Source of the DNA: Mesocentrotus franciscanus
Taxonomy: Eukaryota > Echinodermata > Echinoidea > Camarodonta > Strongylocentrotidae
Assembly (NCBI GenBank): GCA_037976565.1
Contig: CP137684.1
Coordinates: 19,344,259-19,408,258 of the forward strand
Direction of reading: 5' to 3'
DNA: 64,000 nucleotides
Shown here: piece by piece, positions 1-9,585 of the stretch
Position numbering within the stretch: the stretch's first letter is position 1
How the letters are laid out: the number at the start of each line of letters is the position of its first letter
Notes under the pieces: generated by a model
Seen by the model: the letters and a program-made list of their open reading frames with translations, nothing else
What the model was told of the DNA's origin: nothing
Databases searched by the model: none
Program-made: the position numbers and the translations under genes

Positions 1-94
1 CCAAATTTCGCACTCCAATTGTCAGGCATGATTTAAATAGCACCCTCTAAAGTTCTGAAAATGGCTTTCTTTCTGTGGCCGTAGCTCCATTGTG

Positions 95-1265
95 CCTGGC
101 CCAACCCGTACCCTTTTTTTGGATCGAGATACTTTATGATATGCCCTTTCCAGCGAATTAAAACAATGTATGCCCTATCACTGACCGACTTTGCGAAATT
201 GCCCTCCAAATTGGCAGTTTTCAAGAAGATTGTGATATACCTTCAACTTATTTAGAAATAGCGATGTTTATACCTACGTCAATTAAACTTGGTAGACATA
301 TTTATCCATACAAGTGACAACTGTTTGCAAAGTTTGGTAAAATTTGATGACGTCAATGCAAAGTTATCGCCAAAAATGATTACTGTACTATGCATTACGT
401 AACAGCCCGTTTAATGCTTGCAGTACATTGCGCGCAAATGACAATGGTGTCAAACTGACTTCAATGAAATTTTTTAAATGATACCAAATACGGTATATGT
501 TCGCACAGAAGATTTTTGAGTAAATCGCATTTACACAAGCGTCACTATACGAATTGAGGCTTTTCTTTCGCCCTACCTATCTCCACTATCCTAGAAGCTA
601 CAGACTTCTTACAAATTGCTCTGGATAGTCCGAGAGAGGCTCTTTCGTTTGACACGTAGAAACAGGGGCGTCAATGCATGCACATCGTCCTGTTTACGAT
701 TGCAGTTCAAGTCTTCTTCTTGATCTTCTACCCCAATCTAGGTCCTTTCCTCCAGCGCGATTCCTTTCAAACATCAGAGGCACAATTTCAGGCATCTCTT
801 CAAGGTCACTTAACCGTCCAAGTGCCGTTTTGTCCATTTCTGGTCGGTTTTATGACCTTTCTCTCTTCGTATCTCCACTATGCTAGATCCTACAGACTTC
901 TTACAAATTTTTTAGATAGTCTAAGAGATGTTCTTTCATCTGCGATGTATAACCTCGCCTTTAAAATGCCATCTTCATTCTAGAAATTTAAATCCGAAAT
1001 CGAATCCGTAAAAATTCTAGAACTCTTTATGAATTGACCCTTACAAATCAAAAATTGCCATAACTTTCTCATTCCAATTCTGTTTTGTCGCAGATTTTCA
1101 CAGTATTTTTATCTCATTATTGCACATAGCCACGACGAATTTCATGTCCTACTGGTTTTGCGTGTCAGGCCAAACCTGTACCTTTTTTTTGGATTTAGAT
1201 ACTTCAAGATATGCCCTTTCCAGCCCCCCAAAAAATATATATACCCTATCTCTAACCGACTTTGA
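95..1265. repeat. Region framed by ~100-bp direct repeats, no gene seen
   Basis: A segment of about 100 bases at 95-195 recurs at about 1163-1265 in the same direction. Both contain a T-run, the string GATATGCCCTTTCCAGC and a terminal ACCGACTTTG. Inside, a second direct repeat of about 80 bases (573-652 and 867-945, sharing CTACAGACTTCTTACAAATT) is offset by 293 bases. The downstream copy of the outer repeat abuts the start of the DIRS-like coding remnant, so the repeats may belong to that element's 5' region. I see no convincing coding exon here. Confidence 0.55.
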
Positions 1266-3095
1266 GCACGATGAGTGCTAGTCAAGCGGTCGAAAGTGAT
1301 GGCGGCCACCACGGACCACGGCCGGGAGTACCGGCAATGCTGAAGGCTACTGACCGCTCGGCGGCAGCGGCGACACGGTCGAGGACAGCAAATAAATCAA
1401 GTTTGTCGATGTTGAAAGATGACAACATTGGATTGGTCAACAACCATCTTGACAGACTCAAAGGCTTACTTTGTCAATTTATGGAGGCTCTTCACAATAA
1501 ACAGGGAGGTATGGCAGGCATTTGACATGCCCCGCCGGAGCGACATGTCTATCACAGTCGCAGTGATTCAGCCTCTGCTAGCGTAGATTATGACTTAACA
1601 CATACAGAGGAAGTGGATATGGAGGATGATGGCATGAGTGCAAAACATAGCTCAGAGTTAGAGTCATGCGTGGACGTGACTGAAGCACAGAAGGTACCAG
1701 CCTTTGCTGCCAAATTTGTAGTGGCATCAGATATTGGGCAGCCCTCGAGGAGCTAGCAAACTCTGTGAACTATTTGATGAGCCATCATCTTGAAGAGAAA
1801 GTGCTCGATGAGACCAGTAGTAAATATCCATGCCCGTCAAACTGTCTAGCGAGCGACACCCCGAAAGTTAATCAGACTATCTGGGACAATCTCTCTGCCT
1901 CTGCTCGTACGAAGGATGTAAAGCTCCAGAGGACTCAAAAATCCCTTACAAGGGGTATCTCGGCTTATGTCAGCCTGCTTGATCCGAACAACATATCTTT
2001 CGAACAACAGGATGTTCTGGCATTGTTATGCAATGCAAATTTTGAAAAGAACACTCTCCGTTATGAGAGGCGGTTTTAACAAACCCAAGCTATCGTATTG
2101 CCCCTACCCAAGCCAGGGGCTGTTCTTCCGATATAAGGAAGCTGGTTGGACGTCGCGGACATCTTATTCGGACTCACCAGGGAGTGCGTCCAGGCCCTTT
2201 TTAGGCCAACGAAACCAGTGGAGGAAGAGAGCTCTACAAATTCTTCATACGTTCACACTGATGGCGTCTTGAGAGGGACACCAAGCCCCACAGTTCCGAA
2301 GTCGGGACAGGGGCAGGGCAGGAGGTAGAGCAACTGCCAGATAAAGATGAGGTAAGGGAGACAAAATTACCTTCCAATTTACTTACATTTAAGAATGATA
2401 TTCCTGTCCGAGGTCGACTGAAGCTTCATGTGCACAAATGGGAGAGCTTACATCTGAACAATATATTTTGCAAGCTGTACAGGGCTACAAGCTTCAATTC
2501 GACCCATTAAAATTCCCCCCATGTAGGGAAAAAACTGATCATGAATTCAGAAGAAATTCTTAGGAAACAGCTGTGATTCATGAAGAAATCAATAAGCTGG
2601 TTGAGAAAAATGTCATAGAAACATGTGAGCATGTGGAAGTGGAATTCATATCAAACAAAGAAGAATGGCGGCCTCCGGGTCATCCTAGATTTGTCAGAAT
2701 TGAATAAGAGTATTTTATATCACCATTTTAAGATGGAAAATATTAAGACAGCTCTACCCCTCATTTCCCCAGGAGATTAGCTTCAGTCGATCTCCAAGAT
2801 GCATACTTCACGGTACCTATCCACCCTGATTCTCGGAAATATCTGAGATTCACATGGCAGGGAAAGTTATGGCAATTTCAAACACTTTCCAATGGGCTAA
2901 ACTCGGCACCAAGGCTCTTTACAAAACTGCTTAAGCCCGTTTTTGCATCGCTCAGGGAGCAGGGCCATATTGTAATCGGATATCTAGATGATACACTTAT
3001 CATTGCAAAAACTGCCAGGATGAAAGAGGCAAATTCAGAAAGTTTTATTCCAAGCCGTTGCAGAACACTGGCCAATATGCTCAGGCTTTAATGAA
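1262..3095 (+). pseudogene. DIRS-like retrotransposon gag and reverse transcriptase remnant
   Basis: This is a decayed coding region of a tyrosine-recombinase (DIRS/Ngaro-like) retrotransposon. The first open piece (1262-1525) starts with a low-complexity Ala/Ser-rich gag N-terminus. A second piece (about 1765-2079) has the gag-like block PKVNQTIWDNLSASARTKD followed by KLQRTQKSLTRG, which I recognise from DIRS-type gag proteins of marine invertebrates. From about 2660 the reverse transcriptase is readable across stops and shifts: LRVILDLSELNKS, then SVDLQDAYFTVPIHPDSRKY (about 2785-2850), then the polymerase YLDD box near 2980-2995. An in-frame stop lies just before the SVDLQD motif, and the frame is lost after about 3095. 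RNase H and recombinase domains are not seen. DIRS versus another RT with a similar VDLxDAY motif cannot be settled without the recombinase, but gag plus RT style favour DIRS. Confidence 0.75.
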
Positions 3096-3298
3096 ACATT
3101 GACTTACATGTAGCTGAATTGAGTGAGTCTTTCAATTGGCAGTTTGCACAGGTATGCTCATACATGTATGGGGGCTTTATTCTGTAATGATGCCTTCTGA
3201 TGGCTTTACAGGTGTATTGTTACGTACAAAGCTACAGGGCTTTGAAATCTCATTTTACACCCCGATCGGACATGTAGTCTCGATCAGAGACTTAGATA

Positions 3299-3550
3299 GT
3301 AAAATAGGAAGATTAAATGAGAACTTACCTGTTTGAAATTTAATCTTGATTTTATAAGTAAGTCGTGGAGAAGAGACTACATTCCTCCTCTCCCACCCTG
3401 CGACTTACGTAGCTTTATTCAGGCAAGTTCTCAACATCTTCATCTTCCTATGTATATCCTGTAGTCTCATGTAGTCTCTTCTCTACAACTTACTTATAAA
3501 ATCAAGATTAAATTTCAAACGGGTAAGTTCTCATTTAATCTTCCTATTAT
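3299..3550. repeat. Foldback (inverted repeat, ~80-bp arms)
   Basis: The arm at about 3299-3382 is the reverse complement of about 3468-3550, with roughly 85 bases between them. Shared blocks include AGGAAGATTAAATGAGAACT and TTTAATCTTGATTTTATAAG. The arms differ by only a few bases, so a transcript would form a long hairpin. It lies ~200 bases past the DIRS-like RT remnant and may be a MITE or part of that element. No coding content is seen. Confidence 0.8.
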
Positions 3551-3599
3551 GTATGCAAAAATAGCTTGTAAACACATTATCAATAGAATGGACAGTTTT

Positions 3600-4165
3600 C
3601 GCCCAAAAAACAATTTCATACACAGGACCAAACTACTAGAGCAACATTGATCCAAATCTCAAACGGCTTAAAAACTGTGGAAGCTTCAAAAAACATATTA
3701 AATTGTTATTATTGAATTCGTACGTGTAATATTGCACAGCTATACAATTTTTGTCCTGACTGTGACTCCCGACCTTGAACATTCTACTCTAAAACTTCCT
3801 TTTCTCTCTTCTCATTCTTCTTCTGACCCCCAATCTTTACCTTCTCTTCCTATTTCTCTTTTTCCTTACATCCATCATCCATATCATTTCATTGTTTTTG
3901 TCTGTATACTTTGCTTTTTTATTATTATACTTCTACCTTATCATGAATGACACTGTCAAAATTATTCTGAGGAACTTAAATTCTACAAGCTATATGCTTT
4001 TTATTAAGTTCTTTTTTTCACATGTAACTTCGAAATTATTTAGTGTAAATGCAATACAAACTTATGCTGTTTAGATGTCTTTATTGTTCACGAATACCAA
4101 TTTTGTAAATATGCTATGTTTTGTAAATGTATTTTTTTTGTTCATGTGAAATAAAAGAAACTAAA
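3600..4165 (+). pseudogene. LINE (L2/CR1-type) ORF2 C-terminus and 3' UTR
   Basis: A short reading frame at about 3629-3729 resembles the extreme C-terminus of L2/CR1-type LINE polymerases, with the typical SFKKHIK motif followed by a run of leucines and a stop. A TAG replaces the tryptophan usually found in the preceding G-P-x-x-W motif. It is followed by a T-rich 3' UTR-like stretch and an AATAAA signal at about 4150. The 5' part of the element is absent. Family-level assignment is inference from motif memory. Confidence 0.5.
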
Positions 4166-4410
4166 ACTGATTGCTATCAAACTCGGGACATGCATGTATC
4201 TGGCAGAGCCAATGAACTGTTTAGATTTTAGGGTCATGAGGTCAAAGCTCAAAGGGTCATTCATGTACAGTATATGAAAAATGGCTTGTAATCGCAGTAT
4301 TCTGAGAATCTTTTAATGGATTACAGTCAAACTTGAATTTTTAAAATTGCTTCTGTTTTGGTTTTTAAAATTGCTTTATGGCGGAGGCATCATTTTCATC
4401 TTGTTTTTTT
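4166..4410. repeat. Single degenerate unit of the 144-bp repeat family
   Basis: This segment matches the units at 31.3-32.0 kb: it carries TCATGAGGTCAAAG and ends with TGGATTACAGTCAAACTTGA and TATGGCGGAGGCAT, which is also the terminal sequence of the array at 31990. It is therefore a dispersed copy of the same family. Confidence 0.65.
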
Positions 4411-4882
4411 TTTATTATAATAATGAAAAACATGTAAAAGCAAGTCCAAATCATAGAAAAGAGTTAGACTTGTGGTTTCAAATCCAAACACTGAAAAAAG
4501 TGCAGAAATATATCAGATGAGAAAGACTTTAGATTATGAGAATGAAGGTCCAAATAGCGGTTATAGTGATTTTCAAATTGAGCATATAATAAACTTGAAT
4601 AGTTCAACAGTACACTTAGTAAAGCCATTGTCTTCAGTGTCCAACAGTCCAAGTATGAGAATAATGAGCCTTCGGTAGTTCAAGTATAATAAACTAAATA
4701 TCCCAAAGTCCTTTAACCTCGTCTTGTCCAGCCATTCAGTTCCATTGTTTATATTTAAGCTGTAGATCCAAAGCAAGTCTCTCTTACACCTTCAAACTGC
4801 AAAACTGATGTTCTTACTTCACAAAATCTTGAAGACAGGCCGGTGGACTGATGGTGAGGCCATATTTTTCTATACTCCTCAC
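4411..4882. other. No gene recognised
   Basis: This is AT-rich sequence between two repeat remnants. Short open frames occur on both strands, but none has recognisable motifs or splice context. Confidence 0.5.
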
Positions 4883-5102
4883 TTATGTTGCAGTTTGGTC
4901 ATCACCACTGCTTGCGGCCAGCTGTGTCTGCGTACTTGGTTCAATTGTCACCTCATCATCAGGCTCATGGTGACTCCAGGTTTCAGACACTTTGCGAAGG
5001 TGTCTCCGATTTGTACGATAAGTTGCTCCATCCTCTGTCATCACCACATATGAGTGTGGCTCTGGTGCAGAACGAAGCACCTTTGCTCTTCGCCACTCCT
5101 TT
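4883..5102 (-). pseudogene. Ty3/gypsy retrotransposon pol C-terminal fragment
   Basis: On the minus strand the frame reads EWRRAKVLRSAPEPHSYVV and then TYRTNRRHLRKV, the block that closes many Ty3/gypsy pol polyproteins after the integrase domain. It continues through an acidic tail to a stop at about 4883. Nothing upstream of this block (reverse transcriptase, RNase H, integrase core) is found, so it is a truncated remnant cut at its 5' side, where a DIRS-type terminal repeat now begins at about 5117. No LTR was identified. Confidence 0.7.
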
Positions 5103-5116
5103 TGCCTATTATGTTA

Positions 5117-5836
5117 TTTACCACAATAAATCATATGTATCTACCTATTATTGCTTAGTCCTCCAGACAAGCAGACCATCGAGATAAAAAAAAGTCACAA
5201 CCGTGCATACACCCCACCCCCAGGCCACCGCTATACCCTCAGTCACATACGCCCTGGGCACTCATGTAAACTTCCTCTCTCTTCCTCACAGACCTCGAGT
5301 CTACAGTCAGATAAGTCACGGGGCGCTAAATTGGAGGTTTTTTACTCTTTGCAGCGTTTTCGGTGCCTTTATATCATAATTTCAGTACCAAAGTTGTTTA
5401 TAGACGATTTTGGTTTGGGTTTTGTACCCTAATCACTTTTAGTTTGGCAGTATTTAGCTTTTGCTTTTGCCAAGCGAACTTCCTCTTTTTGAGTTCAGTC
5501 CCGTTCACAGTTTTTCGTGTACGGGGATTCTTATTTCACTGTGTGTATTAACTCGAAATTTACAGGAAGTTTTTGTGCATACATCCTTGGTTGAAGTATT
5601 GTTATCGGTTGCGGACTCCTTTGTTCTTGTCCACCACCCGTTCTAGTTATTTTGTTGACGCTAAGTAGCGTGTTTTCTCTTTGTTTGTAGCAGCTTTGTC
5701 TGCTACTCTGTTAGGAGTTTGTTCGTAGCGGCTTTGTCCACTACTCATTAATTTCTTTGTTTACGCTATGATAGCTTTAACGCTTTGTTCTTAGCGACTT
5801 TAGTTGCTACTTCTCTAATCTTTTGTTCAACGCTAA
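5117..5836 (+). mobile_element. Stand-alone DIRS-like terminal region (family 1)
   Basis: Starts with TTTACCACAATAAATCATAT and runs in parallel with 13645-14330, the left end of the DIRS-like element at 13.6 kb. Shared landmarks are CTCCAGACAAGCAGACCA, a CCCTCAGTCACATACGCCCT block and the repeated TTTGTTCGTAGC/GCTACT motifs near the end. No gag or RT follows, so this is a solitary end left by deletion or recombination. The same leading sequence, diverged, also starts the copy at 32.5 kb and ends, inverted, the copy at 22.3 kb. Confidence 0.8.
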
Positions 5837-6504
5837 ATCTAGATCCAATTTGTTATAGAAATAAAATAATTTGAAGATTGTAGATGGCTGACGCTGGATG
5901 CTTGACACTTGACATTACATAAATTAAACGTACTTTGCCTTTAATTCAATTCAATTCAAATTTATTGAAAAGTAATTTGCAATTCAAATTATCTTCAATA
6001 AACAATTACATAAAAAAGTATCAAAAATAAAGGTAATCAAGAACTATTAGGAAATCACTTGAAATACAATAAAGTTATCAACACAATTGTTTATGATTAC
6101 AAACAATTATTTTTAAATGTACCAAACACCTACAAATAAAATTTGTGTGAAGCTATACCATATAAAATCATCCTAAACATACCTCACCTGGCATTTCATG
6201 GGTTAACGGTTCAAACGTATGAAGAAAAGAAAAATAACGTAAGAATAACATAATGCCTGACGTACATAATCATAGTCGGAAATGCGTGCCCTATTCTATG
6301 GGGAGCACGTACGAGTGCGTCACTTGTCTACTCACTCGCCGTTTTTGTGCATATTGCATGAGAGTGTGTATTAACGTGCAAGATCTCTTTACAGAAGAAA
6401 AAGTTGAAGCTCATATTTTGAGTATAATTTTCAGACATGAAACTCCAATCAAACAGAGCAAAATATTTTATGGTGATTGTTAAACTTTGAATTTCAATAC
6501 CCAG
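5837..6504. other. AT-rich intergenic or intronic sequence
   Basis: No gene is recognised. Imperfect TTCAA repeats at 5942-5990 resemble the reversed simple tail of a LINE, but no coding part adjoins. The 3' end supplies the pyrimidine-poor but usable acceptor (CCAG) of the ZU5 exon. Confidence 0.4.
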
Positions 6505-6629
6505 GAACAGACATGGCAAGTAAGATGATTCATCCTTCAAGAGGGGGCACCATCGAACTACCGCACTATGGAATCAACCTCTGCATACCCGCCTTGGCGC
6601 TACAAAAGGAGTGTAAGATTACTCTAAAG
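6505..6629 (+). CDS. ZU5-UPA domain protein, exon A (start of ZU5)
   Basis: This exon encodes the first part of a ZU5 domain, a beta-sandwich domain found in UNC5 netrin receptors, ankyrins, PIDD and ZO-1. The key stretch is HPSRGGTIELPHYGINLCIP followed by ALAL, matching the ZU5 opening in which a glycine-rich turn precedes a hydrophobic strand and an I-P-x-A-L motif. The borders are an acceptor CCAG ending at 6504 and a donor AAAG|GTAATT at 6629/6630. The exon begins in phase 2 and ends in phase 0, which fits the phase-0 start of the next exon. An internal ATG at 6513 exists but is unlikely to be the true start, because the domain would normally be preceded by other exons, which I could not find. 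The intron that follows is 5.1 kb and hosts a BEL/Pao remnant. Confidence 0.75.
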
Positions 6630-6649
6630 GTAATTTGTAAGATTCTCCC

Positions 6650-6760
6650 CCACCCTTTCCCTCACTCTGTCTCTCTCAGCCTGTCTCCCTCTCTCTCTCT
6701 CCGTCTGTCTGTCTCTCTCTCTCTCTGTTTATACCTATCTGGGCTCTACAAGAGGATTGT
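6650..6760. repeat. CT-rich microsatellite in intron
   Basis: A run of CTCT and CTGT units directly downstream of the ZU5 exon A donor. It separates the exon from degenerate copies of its own 3' end. Confidence 0.8.
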
Positions 6761-6905
6761 AAAATTACCCTAAATGTATGACGAAGCCTTGCTGGACTGC
6801 CTGGACGCTCTAAAGGCATGAATGGGAGGTGGTCCCCTCTCTCTCTTCATACTTATCTGGGCTCTACAAGATGATTTTAGAATTACCCTAAAGGTGAGGT
6901 GTAGC
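6727..6905 (+). repeat. Two degenerate copies of the ZU5 exon A end and donor
   Basis: The last 30 bases of exon A plus its donor (CTACAAAAGGAGTGTAAGAT then TACTCTAAAG|GTAAT) are echoed at about 6745-6779 (CTCTACAAGAGGATTGTAAA, ACCCTAAATG) and again at about 6863-6898 (CTCTACAAGATGATTTTAGA, ACCCTAAAG|GTGAGG). The last copy keeps a strong donor. The upstream half of the exon is not duplicated. Confidence 0.65.
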
Positions 6906-7130
6906 CTGGATCATCGTAAGGGTGGTGAAGGCTGGAGGTGCTTTTATCACTTGGATCTAGGGAGAAAAGAATAAATAGTTTTTGACAGAAAGAGTTTGTA
7001 AGTACCTTTGTACTAGCTAGCATTGCTAGAGATCCTTGTCATAAAACGGCTGGCATTACTTTTACTTCCTGGCAGCCAGTCACAGCCCAATTTGGCACTT
7101 TTTGTTCCTTTAGTTTTAGGTTATATTGTC

Positions 7131-7272
7131 TGTAGAGTACAGGATGAAGTTTTGCTTGAAGCAAATGTTTGTGATGTCAGAAGCGGCGTTTGATAGATGA
7201 GGTTTGTATTTGGCCGCTTGGGAGCGTAGTGAATTTTGTGTGCTGCTAATTCTCCATGTTATGGGAAAGTTT
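7131..7272 (+). repeat. Left 142-bp flanking repeat (LTR-like) of BEL/Pao-like element
   Basis: Begins TGTAGAGTACAGGATGAAG and ends TTATGGGAAAGTTT. It matches 11344-11485 without length change, and both copies carry GATGTCAGAAGCGGCG and GGCCGCTTGGGAGCGTAGTG. A purine-rich stretch (AAGAGGGCCGGAA) lies immediately before the right copy, as expected of a polypurine tract. The terminal CA of a canonical LTR is not evident. Confidence 0.7.
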
Positions 7273-7297
7273 GTTGCCCAGAGATGCCTATGTTTTC

Positions 7298-7876
7298 GTT
7301 TAATTTGTGATACAAGTCGATATTGAACCCTGCTTGCTTGCTTGCTTCAGTGTAAACATTATACAGCAGTGCATAGTCTCTTTTCTTGGGTCTTGGACAT
7401 CTGGGGTGTCACGCCATATCACACGCCACATTTAGTTCAATATCAATGGACTTGTATCACAAATTAAATTGATGAACCTTGTTTGGAAGGTTCAAACTTG
7501 GAAGGCTCAGTCTTCTGCTCAAAGGAATCAGTCATGTTCCTGAAGGGTACATTTTGATCCTTGATGTTGGACTGAACCTTGGACCAAGTATTTTAATACA
7601 GAGCTTCTTCCGCTTCCGCTACCTTCAATCTGGTCTTCAAAAGAAGCTCAGCTTTCCGTTGTTTTAGCTTGATTTCCTCAAGCTCAAGCTCTTGTTGCTC
7701 CTTAAGAGCTAAAACCAGATTGAAGGTAGCGGAAGTGGAAGAAGCTGTGTATGAAGATACTTGGTCCAATTAAGGTTCAGTCCAGCATCAAGGATCAGAA
7801 TGTACCCTTTAGGAACATGACTGATTCCTTAGAGCAGAAGACTGAGCCTTCCAAGTTTGAACCTTCCAAACAATGT
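7298..7876. repeat. Inverted duplication of the gag 5' region
   Basis: About 160 bases at 7473-7633 are the reverse complement of 7711-7876, which is the start of the gag coding remnant. Shared landmarks are TTGGAAGGTTCAAACTTGGA and TCCGCTACCTTCAATCTGG. The two central arms (CTTCAATCTGG... and its complement) are separated by ~75 bases that are themselves partly palindromic (AGCTTGATT/TCAAGCT). A second, outer pair (7298-7328 and 7437-7470, TTTAATTTGTGATACAAGTC) is also inverted. Confidence 0.85.
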
Positions 7877-9513
7877 TCATCCATTCCTGCTAGGACAAGA
7901 ACGACGCCAGCAAGTGAAAATCTGACATTGACCAGCCAAGATGATAAGATAACTGGTAAGATGGACTCTGACATCTTCCATCATCTACAGCAAGGACAGA
8001 GACAACATCAACAGCTGTTGGAAACCATCATTTCCAGTGCCAACATTATGTCTTTTTATGGTAACTCGTTGAATTTCTTTGAGTTCATACAATCATTTGA
8101 TAGTGTCATTGGAAATTCATCATCAGACAATAACGCCAAGCTGCTCAAGTTGTATCATCTTTGTAGTGGAGCAGCCAAAGACATAATCCAATGTTGTCTC
8201 ATGATGCATAAAGATGATGGCTACTTTCATGCAAGAACTGGGTACTTATAGATTGCTTTGGAAGTGACCATAAGATCAGTGATGCCTGGATGAAGAAGGT
8301 CACGGAAGGTCCAGTTATTCAGAGCAATCCTAAACATTTGAGGGATTTTGCTGATCAGCTGAAGACCTGTGCTGAAACTTTGATGGCCCTTGGGATGCTT
8401 CACGAGATGAGCAGCAGAAGTGAGCTGGTGAAGGTCATTGAACGTTCGCCATTCCATCTGAGGAGCTGGTGGTTACGTTATGTAAAAACCATCAGGGATA
8501 TCGGCAGACAGCCTAACATCCAGCATGCGGTTGAATTCATCACCAAAGCAGCTGATGAACTCAATGATCCTGTATTTGGAGCCTTACTGATGGGTGGACC
8601 AAAGAATTCAGGAAGTGCAAGGATTGTAACAGAAGAACCATGTCAAGTAGAGGTTAGGCAAGCATATTTACTGCCTCTGTGAATTCACCGACCAAGAACT
8701 GTATCATGTGTCAGGCCAGCCAGGACATTTTCGGCTGCCAGGAATTTAAAGCCATGGAGCCTGATTAATGCTTTGATTTTGCTTTCAAGAACAGGCTATG
8801 TTTCGGTTGTCTGTTTACCTGGTATCCTCAAGGTGCATCCTCAATAGGACCTGCTCAGTCGAGCGATGCAATCTAAGGCATACCAAGTTCCTCCATACCG
8901 GGAGAAGGATGAGACCATCTTCAGGAAATTCTACACCTTTGAGAACAAAAAGGGAATCGAATGACTCATCTACCCAAACTGAGAATGATGTAGCATCTCA
9001 TGCCAGTTGTAATGCCTCGGGGCCGAAGTTCGCTGAGTAGCCGTACCGATAATACCGGTAACTGTTAGTGCTGCAGGTGGAGGAGAAAGCATTGAGACCT
9101 TAGCTTTGCTGGACTCTGGTTCTACGAACTCATTTTGTCTACAAGAATTAACAGATGTGCTCCAGACAAAGGGGAAGAAGAAAGTCATGGTCTCAACACT
9201 GGACAGCCCTAATAGAGCAATGGAATGCGAAGCCGTCAAACTGAGGGTTAAAGGGTCCACAGCAGACGAGAAGATAGAGGCTGAATTTCTTACTTGTCGC
9301 AGCCTTAACATCAGTACTGGAAACATGGCCAGGGATGAAGATATTTTGAGATATCAACATCTTTGTGGTATTGATATTCCAGTCAGGAGGGAGAACCAAG
9401 TAACCATACTGATTGGACAGGATGTGCCTAAAGCACTGATGCCACTTGAAATCAAAGCAGGTATAAACCCGGTGAAGTGTATGCTGTCAAGACATTACTT
9501 GGATGGACGTTAA
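7751..9513 (+). pseudogene. BEL/Pao-like retrotransposon gag-protease remnant
   Basis: Three open pieces make one decayed gag-pro region. The piece at 7751-8251 ends with a DUF1759-like gag block (MSFYGNSLNFFEFIQSFDSV, then AKLLKLYHLCSGAAKDII). After a frame change, 8239-8682 continues the same gag: VIERSPFHLRSWWLRYVK and a downstream AADELNDPVFG motif. Cysteine-rich knuckles are only faintly visible around 8690-8890. The piece ending at 9513 is an aspartic protease of Pao type, with the active-site ALLDSGSTNSFC near 9105 and VTILIGQDVPKALMPLEI near 9400. No reverse transcriptase, RNase H or integrase follows: 9514-11343 is AT-rich and non-coding. The element lies in intron A of the ZU5 gene in the same orientation. 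It is either internally deleted or a non-autonomous gag-pro derivative. Confidence 0.8.
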
Positions 9514-9548
9514 ATGGACCACTTGGAAATGGAAGAAGTCTACAGAGT

Positions 9549-9585
9549 TTCCTTGGTAGTATAGTGGTGATTCCCCGCCAAGGAA
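9549..9585 (+). other. tRNA-Asp-like 5' half sequence
   Basis: TCCTTGGTAGTATAGTGGTG followed by ATTCCCCGCC resembles the 5' half of eukaryotic tRNA-Asp (acceptor start, A box, anticodon stem start). No T-arm or B box follows. A second echo, TTAGTAGTATAGTGGTAAG, occurs at about 10424-10442. They may be tRNA-fragment or SINE relics, or primer-related sequence of the retroelement. This is not a functional tRNA. Confidence 0.35.

Noticed and set aside
9549..9585. Functional tRNA-Asp gene
   Set aside because: No anticodon loop closure, T-arm or 3' acceptor strand follows.
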